This document shows, piece by piece, positions 16,229 to 24,363 of a stretch of 53,974 nucleotides of DNA. Position 1 is the stretch's first letter; the number at the start of each line of letters is the position of its first letter. The translations under genes and the position numbers were made by a program. Origin of the DNA: Microbacterium sp. K24 (GTDB lineage: Bacteria > Actinomycetota > Actinomycetes > Actinomycetales > Microbacteriaceae); the NCBI RefSeq assembly GCF_004794465.1, contig NZ_SSDJ01000068.1:1-53974 (forward strand), read 5' to 3'. The notes under the pieces are model-generated. The model was not told the origin of the DNA and made no database searches. It was given only the letters and a program-made list of their open reading frames with translations.

Positions 16229-18144
16229 CAGCTTCCCAACCGTGGCGTGCGGGTGCGGGCGGCACGCAGACCATTGAGGATCACGATGACCTCCGCAACC
16301 TCGTGGACCAGGACGACCGCGGCGAGCCCCAGCACGCCAAAGAGCGCGAGCGGGAGCAGTGCGGTGATAATCAGCAGCGACAGGACGATGTTCTGGTTGA
16401 TGATCCGTCGACCGCGCCGGGCGTGGTCGAACGCCCGCGGGATGAGGCGCAGATCATGGCCGGTGAAGGCCACGTCGGCGGATTCGATCGCTGCGTCGGA
16501 GCCGGTCGCGCCCATCGCGATACCGATGTCCGCGCCAGCGAGGGCCGGGGCATCGTTAATGCCGTCGCCGATCATCGCGACCGGTCCCGCCGTCGACAGT
16601 TCCCCGATCGCGGTCGCCTTGTCCTCCGGGCGCAGCTCCGCGCGCACGTCGCTGATCCCTGCCTGTGCCGCCAGTGCACGAGCGGTCCGGGCGTTGTCGC
16701 CGGTGAGCATCGTCACCCCGACGCCCTGGCCGGTGAGTGTCCGGACGACCTCGGGGACTTCCGGGCGCAGCTCGTCCCGAACGCCGATCGCGGCGACCGG
16801 TGACCCGTCGCGGTGGACGATCACGACGGTCATGCCCTGCTCTTCCAACTCGCCGACCCGCTCCGCGAGGTCGCCGGCGTTCAGCCAGCGGGGACTGCCG
16901 ACGGTGATTCTCGATCCGTCGACGGTGCCGTCGATGCCGTGCCCGGCCTGCTCGGTCACATCTGCAGCTCCCGGTGTCCCCGGGGCTGCGGCAGTGATCG
17001 CTGAGGCGAGAGGATGGGTGCTGTGCTGCTCCAACGCGGCCGCCCACGCCAGCGCCTGAGCCTCCGTAACGCCATCTGTGGTGAGCACGGCGGTGACCGC
17101 CGGTTCGTTGCGGGTGAGGGTGCCGGTCTTGTCGACGGCAACGTGGCGGACCGTGCCGAAGCGCTCGAAAACGGCGCCGGACTTGATGATCACGCCGAAC
17201 TTGCTCGCCGCACCGATCGCCGCGACGACCGTCAGCGGAACCGAGATTGCCAGCGCACACGGAGAAGCGGCGACCAGCACGACGAGTGCGCGAGTGATCC
17301 ACACCTCCGGGTCGCCCAGCAGCGACCCGATGATCGCGACGAGCGCAGCGAGGATCAGTACTCCGGGTACGAGCGGGCGGGCGATCCTGTCCGCCAGACG
17401 GGCACGCTCGCCCTTCTCGGTCTGCGCTTTCTCTACCAGCTCCACGATCGTCGTGAGCGAGTTATCGGTGCCCGCAGCGGTCGCCTCGACTTCCAGGACA
17501 CCGGCGCTGTTGATCGCACCGGCCGACACCGCATTCCCGGGCTCAACTTCGACCGGGATCGACTCCCCGGTGATCGCCGAGGTATCCAGGCTGGAGCGAC
17601 CAGAACGCACGACCCCATCAGTCGCGATCCGCTCACCCGGGCGGACCACCATGACCTGGCCGACCGTCAACTCTTTCGCCGGCACCTGCGCGGAGACACC
17701 GCTCTGAAGCACGGTCGCTGTTTCCGGCACGAGCTTCAGTAGTGCCCTCAGTCCGCCGCGGGCGCGGTCCATCGCCTTGTCCTCAAGCGCCTCCGCGATC
17801 GAGTACAAGAACGCCAGAGCTGCAGCCTCCTCCACGTACCCGAGGATGACGGCACCGATCGCGCTGATCGTCATCAGCAGCCCGATGCCGAGCTTGCCCT
17901 TGAACAGTTTCCGGATCGCGCCGGGCGTGAACGTCGATGCGCCCAGCAGCAGTCCGACCCAGAACAGCACCAGTGCCGGGATCTCGAGCCCGGACCACTC
18001 GAAGATCAGACCGGCCAGGAACGCAACGCCGGAGAACACCGGCACCATGACCCCGCGGTCTCTCCACCAGGGCCGCTCGGCCTCTTCGATCTCTTCGCCT
18101 GCCGTCGCGGCAGGCTCGTGCTCGCAGCCACACGCCTCGCTCAC
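16228..18144 (-). CDS. cadA: Heavy-metal P1B-type ATPase with SPC metal motif (CadA-like)
   Basis: 638 residues without an N-terminal HMA domain; the start only has CGCEHE as a possible metal ligand set. The motif in the sixth helix is SPC (LVAASPCALAIS), not the CPC of typical Cd/Zn pumps. TGES, DKTGTLT, THPLAS and GDGINDAPAL are intact. The last helix has LVHEVAEVIVILNGLR. SPC is typical of P1B-4 (cobalt/iron) pumps, but the operon (CmtR, CadD) points to cadmium or lead. GTG at 18144 overlaps the cmtR stop (GTGA). Confidence 0.88.
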   Translation of the reverse strand: MSEACGCEHEPAATAGEEIEEAERPWWRDRGVMVPVFSGVAFLAGLIFEWSGLEIPALVLFWVGLLLGASTFTPGAIRKLFKGKLGIGLLMTISAIGAVILGYVEEAAALAFLYSIAEALEDKAMDRARGGLRALLKLVPETATVLQSGVSAQVPAKELTVGQVMVVRPGERIATDGVVRSGRSSLDTSAITGESIPVEVEPGNAVSAGAINSAGVLEVEATAAGTDNSLTTIVELVEKAQTEKGERARLADRIARPLVPGVLILAALVAIIGSLLGDPEVWITRALVVLVAASPCALAISVPLTVVAAIGAASKFGVIIKSGAVFERFGTVRHVAVDKTGTLTRNEPAVTAVLTTDGVTEAQALAWAAALEQHSTHPLASAITAAAPGTPGAADVTEQAGHGIDGTVDGSRITVGSPRWLNAGDLAERVGELEEQGMTVVIVHRDGSPVAAIGVRDELRPEVPEVVRTLTGQGVGVTMLTGDNARTARALAAQAGISDVRAELRPEDKATAIGELSTAGPVAMIGDGINDAPALAGADIGIAMGATGSDAAIESADVAFTGHDLRLIPRAFDHARRGRRIINQNIVLSLLIITALLPLALFGVLGLAAVVLVHEVAEVIVILNGLRAARTRTPRLGS

Positions 18145-18500
18145 GCGTCAGCCCCCGTCCCACAGCAGCCAGCCACCATGCACGCTGAGTCCACGCAGGG
18201 CGCGTGCTCATCGACCGCCAGTGTCACGTCCACGAGCGCGACGAGCGCAGCCGCAAGATGCGGGTCGGCGATCTCGTAGCGGGTTTGGCGGCCCTCAGGC
18301 TCGGCGACAACGATCCCGCAGTCACGCAGGCAGGTGAGATGGTTCGACACGTTGGAGCGCGTCAGCTCTAGCTCACGGGACAGGACTGCGGGGTAGCTCG
18401 GGCCACCGAGCAGAGTCATGAGAATCCGAGAACGCGTAGGATCAGCCATGGCGCGGCCGAGCCGGTTCATGACGTCGAGACGAGAAGCAATGGTCAGCAT
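18141..18500 (-). CDS. cmtR: Cd(II)/Pb(II)-sensing ArsR-family repressor CmtR
   Basis: 119 residues, a winged helix of ArsR/SmtB type. The recognition helix is followed by NHLTCLRDCG with Cys57 and Cys61, the same positions as in Mycobacterium tuberculosis CmtR, and Cys101 in HAPC matches its third ligand Cys102. Extra Cys occur in the tail (ACMVAGCC). Metal binding releases DNA and switches on the downstream cadA-cadD-lspA-permease operon, with which it overlaps by 4 nt. A -10 element at 18508-18513 would place the transcript start at the ATG. Confidence 0.92.
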   Translation of the reverse strand: MLTIASRLDVMNRLGRAMADPTRSRILMTLLGGPSYPAVLSRELELTRSNVSNHLTCLRDCGIVVAEPEGRQTRYEIADPHLAAALVALVDVTLAVDEHAPCVDSACMVAGCCGTGADA

Positions 18501-18507
18501 AAGCTGA

Positions 18508-18513
18508 ACTATA
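18508..18513 (-). promoter_or_regulatory. -10 element of the cmtR operon, leaderless start
   Basis: TATAGT on the minus strand lies 7 nt before the cmtR ATG at 18500, so the mRNA probably begins at or next to the start codon; no ribosome site is present. No good -35 hexamer is seen, as is common for repressed actinobacterial promoters. The surrounding AACTATACAGT would suit a CmtR site. Confidence 0.5.
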
Positions 18514-18629
18514 CAGTCTCCGCTGACCTATTTCCTATGCGGTCAAGCCAATGCCCTCAGGGCATGGTCTTCGAGCCCGAAAGAACGCTGCCGCCCAGAA
18601 TGCACAGGCGAGCTCGACGCGTCTCTGAC

Positions 18630-19634
18630 ATGAGCCGTCTTCTGGTTCCGGACGCGCTCCGCGGGTTCGCGATTGTCGCGATGCTCATCGCGCACGCGGC
18701 TCCTTTCGTGCCGAACGCACCGTGGGCGGTGCAATTCGTCACGGCGAACTTCAGTAGTGTCGCGTCGCCGCTCTTCGCTCTTGTCATGGGCATGTCGGCG
18801 GAGCTTGTGTGGAGACGCGGCGGCGCTGTGGGGGTGACGTTGCTGCAACAGACTCTGCGTGGCCTGTTCCTCATCGTCCTGGGTGTTTGGATGGCCACGT
18901 GGGGCTCCTGGCTGGCGGTCATCCTGAGCTATCTCGGGCTGCTGATCATCATCGGCGCGCCCCTTCTACTCCTGCGCAGCTCGGTCGTGATTGCCGCGAC
19001 AGCGGTCCTTGTCCTGGCCAGTCAGCCATTGCTGAGCGTCGCACGCACCTGGATTTGGGTCTACACCGCGCCGCCGCCCGTGCGTGAGGTCACGACCTGG
19101 ATGTTCCTGGGCCCTCAGTATCGGGTGGTCAACCTGTTGCCGGTGTTCCTCATCGGTGCCCTGTTGATCCGTCACGGCTTGAAACGCGATCGCTTGTTGT
19201 GGATCATGGCGGCTGTGGCGCTGTTGGCGTATCTTGCCTGGGGTTTCGGGCAGCGCTTCGGCACGGTGTTATCGGGGGACTACCTGGACTCTCTGAGGGA
19301 TATTGGCTTGGTGTTCGCCGTCTACGTCTGCGTTGTGCTGGGGGCTACGGTGCGGCGGGAGCACGCAGAACGTTTTTGGGGTGCTGTCTTTGTTCCCTTG
19401 TGCGCCTGCGGTCAGGTGGCGTTGTCTCTGTACTTGCTGCACGGCAGTCTCATCGCATTTTGGAGTAACGCGTATGGCCGCCCTGCCGAGAACTTCTACT
19501 TGGGCTGGCTGGTGATCGTTCCGGGCATGATCGTGGTGGGTTGGTTGTGGTGGCGGTTCGTTGGAACTGGCCCAGTTGAATGGGTGATGGGCTGGCTCAG
19601 CGGACGTCCCAAGTCTTCCTCGCTTCGCCGGTAG
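18630..19634 (+). CDS. DUF418/DUF1624-type membrane protein (acyltransferase-like)
   Basis: 334 residues with about ten hydrophobic helices. It starts RLLVPDALRGFAIVAMLIAH, the R..DALRGFA signature shared by heparan-alpha-glucosaminide acetyltransferase-like and DUF418 proteins. Near the end GQVALSLYLLHGSLIAFW matches the DUF418 C-terminal block. Such proteins are thought to move acyl groups onto envelope sugars; the substrate is unknown here. Start chosen by homology at 18630; ATG 18600 and 18537 are in frame, none has a strong ribosome site. First gene of the long plus-strand run, divergent from cmtR. Confidence 0.7.
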   Translation: MSRLLVPDALRGFAIVAMLIAHAAPFVPNAPWAVQFVTANFSSVASPLFALVMGMSAELVWRRGGAVGVTLLQQTLRGLFLIVLGVWMATWGSWLAVILSYLGLLIIIGAPLLLLRSSVVIAATAVLVLASQPLLSVARTWIWVYTAPPPVREVTTWMFLGPQYRVVNLLPVFLIGALLIRHGLKRDRLLWIMAAVALLAYLAWGFGQRFGTVLSGDYLDSLRDIGLVFAVYVCVVLGATVRREHAERFWGAVFVPLCACGQVALSLYLLHGSLIAFWSNAYGRPAENFYLGWLVIVPGMIVVGWLWWRFVGTGPVEWVMGWLSGRPKSSSLRR

Positions 19635-19700
19635 AGCGGGTGCGTGGCTCTGGGGCTCGCAAGAAGACTTGATTGGTCGGGCTGGTACCATCCTGAGGTC

Positions 19701-20174
19701 ATGGTCGTCCACGGTCGCGCTCACAAATGCGTTAGCCGAGCCGACGAGTTCCTGATAACGAAGATCATTACAGCCCTCGGGCTGGCGCTTCTTCTCGTTG
19801 TTGGAGCGTGGCCGGGCGGCCATCGTGATGCGACAGATGCGACTCCGTATCTGAGCACCACATCCTCGTCGTCACTAGGGACGCCTTCTGCTGGTCATTT
19901 TTCGGCGGGTTCGGGTGAAAGCGTTGTCGGCGCGACCGCGGAACAATTCCTGGCCGGGGATAGCGCGAACGACATCGTGATCGGCGTTGCCGGGTGCCTC
20001 TTGGGTATCATCTGCTGCTTCTTGGTGCTCATCGTCACGCGGAACTTCCGCCGTCACGTCCCCTCTTCTCACATTCGCGAACGTTTGCCGCGCGCACCAT
20101 CACTGGCAGCTATGACGGGGCGCCTGTTCGCATTGCCTCCTTCTCTCACACAGCTTTCTCTGTCGCGGACCTGA
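19701..20174 (+). CDS. Small membrane protein with C-terminal SRT tail
   Basis: 157 residues from ATG 19701. A first hydrophobic helix (ITALGLALLLVVGAW) and a second (GVAGCLLGIICCFLVLIV) enclose a Ser/Thr/Gly-rich extracytoplasmic loop; a basic tail ends PPSLTQLSLSRT. It shares this plan and ending with the proteins at 5072-5512 and 13525-13944. It stands directly before a DsbA-like gene; the minus-strand relative precedes the ccdA/TlpA pair. The exact start is uncertain. Function unknown. Confidence 0.6.
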   Translation: MVVHGRAHKCVSRADEFLITKIITALGLALLLVVGAWPGGHRDATDATPYLSTTSSSSLGTPSAGHFSAGSGESVVGATAEQFLAGDSANDIVIGVAGCLLGIICCFLVLIVTRNFRRHVPSSHIRERLPRAPSLAAMTGRLFALPPSLTQLSLSRT

Positions 20175-20244
20175 CTCCGGCGGCGCCATCTCTTCGATGG
20201 CGCTCCACTGGTCGTCCCCGTTCGTTGTGTGTGTCTGGAGTGTT

Positions 20245-20910
20245 ATGAAATCTTCCGTGAAAGCGGTACTTGTCACCGTGTCTCTCGCCGTGGTGTTGCT
20301 GGTCGTCGCACTGGTCTTCGTCCTGATTAATCAGAATCAAGCTGCCGCACCCGAGACGGGGACCGCTGACGGTCCACAAGTCGTCCGTGAGAACTCGCAC
20401 GTCCTCGATGACGGAGGAGAAGGGGCGGTGACGGTGGTCGAGTTCCTCGATTTCGAGTGCGAGGCCTGCGGTGCTTTCTATCCCCTCGTCGAGGATCTCC
20501 GCGGCAAGTTCGATGGCGAGATCACCTACGTGATCCGCTACTTCCCGCTGCCTGGTCACCTCAACTCAAAGAACGCCGCAATCGCTGCCGAAGCCGCAGC
20601 GCAGCAGGGACGGCTCGAAGACATGTATCACCGCCTGTTCGAGACGCAGTCTCAATGGGGTGAGGCTCAAGAGTCTCGTGCGGACCTGTTCCGGGGGTTT
20701 GCGGAGGAACTCGGATTGGACATGGCCGCGTTCGATGATGCGGTCGCTGATCCGGCGACAGCGGAACGGGTTCAATTCGATCTCGACGAGGGTGAGCAGC
20801 TCGGTGTCAGCAGTACCCCCTCGTTCTTCATCGATGGGGAGCCTGTCGTGCTGGAAACGTGGACCGATCTGGAGGACAGCATTGAAGCCGCCGTGAACGG
20901 TGCTGAATGA
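20245..20910 (+). CDS. DsbA-family thiol-disulfide oxidoreductase, membrane-anchored
   Basis: 221 residues. A signal anchor (about residues 6-28) is followed by a thioredoxin fold with the DsbA active site EFLDFECEACGAFYP (Cys-Glu-Ala-Cys), the helical insert, and LGVSSTPSFFIDGEPV with the cis-proline. It would form or isomerise disulfides outside the membrane. ATG at 20245 follows CTGGAG; an upstream start adds 16 residues without character. Its stop overlaps the next ATG. The broken gene at 9990-10336 is a close relative. Confidence 0.88.
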   Translation: MKSSVKAVLVTVSLAVVLLVVALVFVLINQNQAAAPETGTADGPQVVRENSHVLDDGGEGAVTVVEFLDFECEACGAFYPLVEDLRGKFDGEITYVIRYFPLPGHLNSKNAAIAAEAAAQQGRLEDMYHRLFETQSQWGEAQESRADLFRGFAEELGLDMAAFDDAVADPATAERVQFDLDEGEQLGVSSTPSFFIDGEPVVLETWTDLEDSIEAAVNGAE

Positions 20911-21896
20911 TGGCGCGTTCGCTATCGCACCGTCGAGTCATCATCGTCGGTGCCGGGCACTCCGGATTGGCGACAGCCGCCGCGCTCAGGTCCTCTGGGC
21001 TTGAGCCACAGAAAGACTTCGTGATCATCGATTCTGCACCCCCCGGTCGACGAAGCTGGGCCACACGGTGGCAGTCGATGAAACTGCGCAGCGCGGCACG
21101 CCACAGTGTCGTCCGCGGGTTCCCTTTCCCGGGCGATGGAGACCGTCATCCGAGTGTGGATGAGATGTCCGATTACCTGTCTTCGGTGGAGAAAGCCCTC
21201 GGTGTGAAGACCGTGTGGGGCACTCGTGCTCTTGGAATCAACCGGTTGGGCGACGGATCCACGCTGCATCTGTCGACCTCCGCCGGGGAAGTGCAAACCC
21301 GAAATGTGGTCTGTGCAACGGGAGCTGCCGCGGTGCCGCGCATACCGGGCTGGCGCCCGGGATTGGCCGTACCCGGTGTTGTGCTGCATTCCAGCCAGTA
21401 CCTCTACCCCGCCCAGATACCTCCCGGCCACGTGTTGATCGTTGGCGGCGGATTCAGCGGAGTGGAGATTGCTGAGGAGCTCGCGTCCTCCCACGACGTC
21501 ACCCTCTCCACTCGAGCGGAACCCTCAGGGGTGTCGGAGCGGCCTATCTGGTCGAGGCTGCGACGTAAGGGTGCGCTCTCCGAGGCACGCCCCCGCGTAG
21601 CTTCGACAGACGTCACTCATGCCGTCGCCGTGACGGAGGTTCACGGAGACACCGTGATGTTCGCCGATGGGGCGTCCGTGAAGCCGCATTCCGTGATCCT
21701 TGCGACCGGGTACAGGCCGGCAGACGCATGGCTGCCCGATTCGGAGCCGCCCGGTCAGCCTTTGCACGTCAGTGCACGCATCCCGGGACTGTTCACTGTT
21801 GGCATGCCCCGTTACTCCCGGGCGGATGCGGACACCCTCGTTGGGGCGGGTCGTGATGCGGCGACCGTCGCCCGACTCATCGTTGGACGGCCGTAA
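20907..21896 (+). CDS. FAD/NAD(P)-dependent flavoprotein, monooxygenase-like
   Basis: 329 residues with two dinucleotide-binding motifs: VIIVGAGHSGLA at the N-terminus (FAD) and VLIVGGGFSGVEIAEEL near residue 175 (NADPH), plus ILATGYRP in the C-terminal part. The build resembles small flavin-containing monooxygenases and the trkA/CzcO-like flavoproteins found next to CDF exporters, and a CDF gene does follow. No product can be assigned. ATGATG at 20907 overlaps the DsbA-like stop. Confidence 0.78.
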   Translation: MMARSLSHRRVIIVGAGHSGLATAAALRSSGLEPQKDFVIIDSAPPGRRSWATRWQSMKLRSAARHSVVRGFPFPGDGDRHPSVDEMSDYLSSVEKALGVKTVWGTRALGINRLGDGSTLHLSTSAGEVQTRNVVCATGAAAVPRIPGWRPGLAVPGVVLHSSQYLYPAQIPPGHVLIVGGGFSGVEIAEELASSHDVTLSTRAEPSGVSERPIWSRLRRKGALSEARPRVASTDVTHAVAVTEVHGDTVMFADGASVKPHSVILATGYRPADAWLPDSEPPGQPLHVSARIPGLFTVGMPRYSRADADTLVGAGRDAATVARLIVGRP

Positions 21897-21904
21897 GGAG
21901 CACC

Positions 21905-22819
21905 ATGACAGAAGCAGGGCACAGTCACGGTATTGGTGACGCCACTCCTCGCAATCGCCTGGTCATCGCGTTCGCGATCACCTCTTCGGTCTTCATCGTC
22001 GAAGTGATCGGGGCGATTATCACAGGCAGCCTCGCACTGCTCGTTGATGCGGCGCACATGCTCACCGATGTCGTCGGGTTGGCGATGGCCGTCACCGCCG
22101 CGCATCTGATGAATCGTCCCCCGACTCCCAGGTACACCTTCGGTCTTCAACGCACGGAGGTGCTCGGTGCGCTCGCTCAAGCAGCTCTGCTGCTCGGGGT
22201 GGGTATCTTCGCGCTCGTGGAAGGCGTACGGCGGCTGTTCGAGCCCCCTGAGATCGCATCGGGAAGTCTGCTGTTCTTCGGCATCGTCGGTCTCGTCGCC
22301 AACATCGCCTCCATGCTCGTATTGTTCAGCGGCCGCGGACGCAACCTCAACATGCGCGCCGCGTTCCTCGAGGTCGTCAACGATGCCCTCGGTTCCGTCG
22401 GCGTCATCGCCAGCGCCATCCTCATCGCCGTTTTCGGTTGGTATCAGGCGGACGCCGTCGCGGGCGTCTTGATCGCGCTCCTCATCATCCCCCGCACCCT
22501 CATCCTGTTGCGAGCATCCGGCCGGGTATTGATGGAGTCCACACCTGCCGGCCTCGATCTCGAGGATGTCCGCCGCCACATCCTTGCCCTGCCGCACGTG
22601 GTCGCTGTGCACGACCTCCACGCGACCCAGGTCTCGACCGACCTCCCCACGCTCACCGCCCATGTCGTGGTCGATGACACCGTCACGATGGAAGCTTCCG
22701 CCGCACTGCTGACATCACTTCAGCAATGCGTCAGCGAACATTTCGCCGTGAGCATCGAACACTCCACCTTTCAGATCGAACCCGAATCCCACCCCGGAGA
22801 GCACGACACCCATGCATAA
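21905..22819 (+). CDS. Cation diffusion facilitator (CzcD-like)
   Basis: 304 residues with six helices and a C-terminal cytosolic domain. Helix 2 has LLVDAAHMLTDVVGL, the expected HxxxD half of the metal site. Helix 5 has NMRAAFLEVVNDALGSVGV, where the Asp is kept but the usual His four residues before it is replaced by Glu. The first ten residues include HSHG. Family members exchange Zn, Cd or Co for protons. AAGGAG precedes the ATG and its end overlaps copC by 8 nt. Confidence 0.88.
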   Translation: MTEAGHSHGIGDATPRNRLVIAFAITSSVFIVEVIGAIITGSLALLVDAAHMLTDVVGLAMAVTAAHLMNRPPTPRYTFGLQRTEVLGALAQAALLLGVGIFALVEGVRRLFEPPEIASGSLLFFGIVGLVANIASMLVLFSGRGRNLNMRAAFLEVVNDALGSVGVIASAILIAVFGWYQADAVAGVLIALLIIPRTLILLRASGRVLMESTPAGLDLEDVRRHILALPHVVAVHDLHATQVSTDLPTLTAHVVVDDTVTMEASAALLTSLQQCVSEHFAVSIEHSTFQIEPESHPGEHDTHA

Positions 22820-23480
22820 ACGCCTCTCGGCACGCACCGCTGCCGTCCTCACCACCCTGTTGTTGTCGGCATCCGTCGTCCTTGGGACTGCATCTCCGGC
22901 GGCCGCTCACGACGACTTCGTTTCGTCGTACCCCACCGCCGACTCGACCATCAACGGCTCCCCCGACGAGATCTCTTTGATGTTCACCGGGGCCCTCACC
23001 GGTGGTGACGATGCAACGGTCGTCGAGGTTATCGATGAAAGCGGAGCAAACGTCGCCGTCGACCCGCCAACGGTGAGCGGTGACTCGATCACTCAACACC
23101 TCTCCCCCGACGCCGCAACCGGCATCTTCACCGTCCGCTGGAAGACCGTCTCCGCCGACGGACACCCGATCAACGGGGAGTATGTGTACACCGTCACGCC
23201 CGCGACGGACACGGAACCCAGCACTCCGACCACAAGCCCCACCCCTGAAACCTCCCCAACGGAGGAGCCGGAACCGGCCCGACCCGCGCAAACATACGGT
23301 GGCACGGCATCCGGTGGCGGTGCTTTCGAACTGCTCCCCCTGTTCTTCCTCTCGGGTCTGGCACTGATTCTGGGGATCGGCGTTGTGGGAGTGGTTATGG
23401 CCGGGCGCCAGCGTCACCAGCGCGACCGCGCACAGGCCGCCAAGGATGCTGCAGCTAAGGAGAAAGACGCCGATGCGTGA
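22812..23480 (+). CDS. copC: CopC-domain copper-binding protein, membrane-anchored, copy 1
   Basis: 222 residues. The signal peptide ends PAAAHDD, leaving His as the likely mature N-terminus, the first Cu(II) ligand in CopC. The beta-barrel ends with TVSADGHPINGEYVYTVTP, which holds the DGH ligand pair. A Pro/Thr/Glu-rich linker, one membrane helix (about residues 178-198) and a basic Lys/Ala tail follow, the actinobacterial YcnJ/CopC arrangement. Its start overlaps the CDF gene and its end overlaps lspA. Confidence 0.88.
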   Translation: MHKRLSARTAAVLTTLLLSASVVLGTASPAAAHDDFVSSYPTADSTINGSPDEISLMFTGALTGGDDATVVEVIDESGANVAVDPPTVSGDSITQHLSPDAATGIFTVRWKTVSADGHPINGEYVYTVTPATDTEPSTPTTSPTPETSPTEEPEPARPAQTYGGTASGGGAFELLPLFFLSGLALILGIGVVGVVMAGRQRHQRDRAQAAKDAAAKEKDADA

Positions 23481-24006
23481 TCGAGTCCGCCGGTCGGCCG
23501 TGATGCTCATCGTCGCCGCCATCGTCATCCTGATCGATCAAGGCACCAAGACTCTTGCTCTGAACACGTTGCGGCAGGATGCGCGTATACCGCTGATCGG
23601 TGACTGGCTCGGTCTTCAACTGGCCTTCAACCCCGGGGCGATCTTCTCGCTCGGGGAAGGCTCCACATGGGTCATCACCGTCATCGGGGTCGCTGTCACC
23701 GCGGTCCTCATCGTTGCCGCCACCCGAGCCCGGAACGTGTGGTCGGCGGTTGGTTTCGGTTTCATCGTGGGCGGTGCGATCGGGAACCTCATCGATCGCT
23801 TATTCTCGCCGCCCGCGTTCGGGATCGGGCACGTCACCGATTTCCTCGCCTACGGGAACCTGTTCATCGGCAACCTCGCCGATATCGCTCTCGGCATCGG
23901 TGCCGTGTTCCTCATCGTCGCGGGTCTGCGCACGAGCCGTCGCCGGCCAGACCCCACGTCCCGCCCCGACGACCCTGTACCCGCCGAAGAAACGGTTCAC
24001 CCATGA
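23473..24006 (+). CDS. lspA: Lipoprotein signal peptidase (SPase II), copy 3
   Basis: 177 residues, four helices. Motifs: ILIDQGTKTLAL, FNPGAIFSLGEG, GNLIDRLFSPP and LAYGNLFIGNLADIALG, with both catalytic Asp intact. ATG at 23473 follows AAGGAG and overlaps the copC end by 8 nt; an upstream start would lie deep in copC. It sits in the same transcript as lnt and lipoprotein genes, so the run carries both maturation steps that follow Lgt. It is closer to copy 1 than to copy 2 in the GNLIDR block. Confidence 0.9.
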   Translation: MRDRVRRSAVMLIVAAIVILIDQGTKTLALNTLRQDARIPLIGDWLGLQLAFNPGAIFSLGEGSTWVITVIGVAVTAVLIVAATRARNVWSAVGFGFIVGGAIGNLIDRLFSPPAFGIGHVTDFLAYGNLFIGNLADIALGIGAVFLIVAGLRTSRRRPDPTSRPDDPVPAEETVHP

Positions 24007-24338
24007 GTCCCAAAGAACGCGTCCCCTCCACTTACCAGCGGAACGCCCTGGCCCCCAGCCTCGTCGCCGCCGCGATCCTGTTTCTGGCCCCGGCGCTCTT
24101 CCAGGCGAATTGGGCGCCGCTCGTCCTCTTCATTGCCTCAATTTTCGGGCTGATCGTCGCGTGGTTTGCGCTCCAGGCACGCCACTGGTGGTGGATCCCG
24201 GTCTTCCTCGCCATTGCCGTGCTCTGGAATCCGGTGATGCCCTTCCCCTTCTCCGGTGTCGTGTGGACCACAGCACAACCCATCGCGGCCGTGGTGTTCC
24301 TGGCAGCGGGGGCGACGATCAAGGTGATCCGGAAGTGA
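24003..24338 (+). CDS. Small four-helix membrane protein
   Basis: 111 residues, nearly all hydrophobic: four helices (about 17-33, 38-56, 64-78 and 87-105) with HWWWIPVFLAIAVLWNPVMP in the middle. It resembles a group of actinobacterial small membrane proteins of unknown role (DUF6804-like; not certain). ATG at 24003 overlaps the lspA stop (ATGA). Confidence 0.6.
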   Translation: MSPKERVPSTYQRNALAPSLVAAAILFLAPALFQANWAPLVLFIASIFGLIVAWFALQARHWWWIPVFLAIAVLWNPVMPFPFSGVVWTTAQPIAAVVFLAAGATIKVIRK

Positions 24339-24363
24339 ACTGCGCGATCTTCTTGTCACGACC

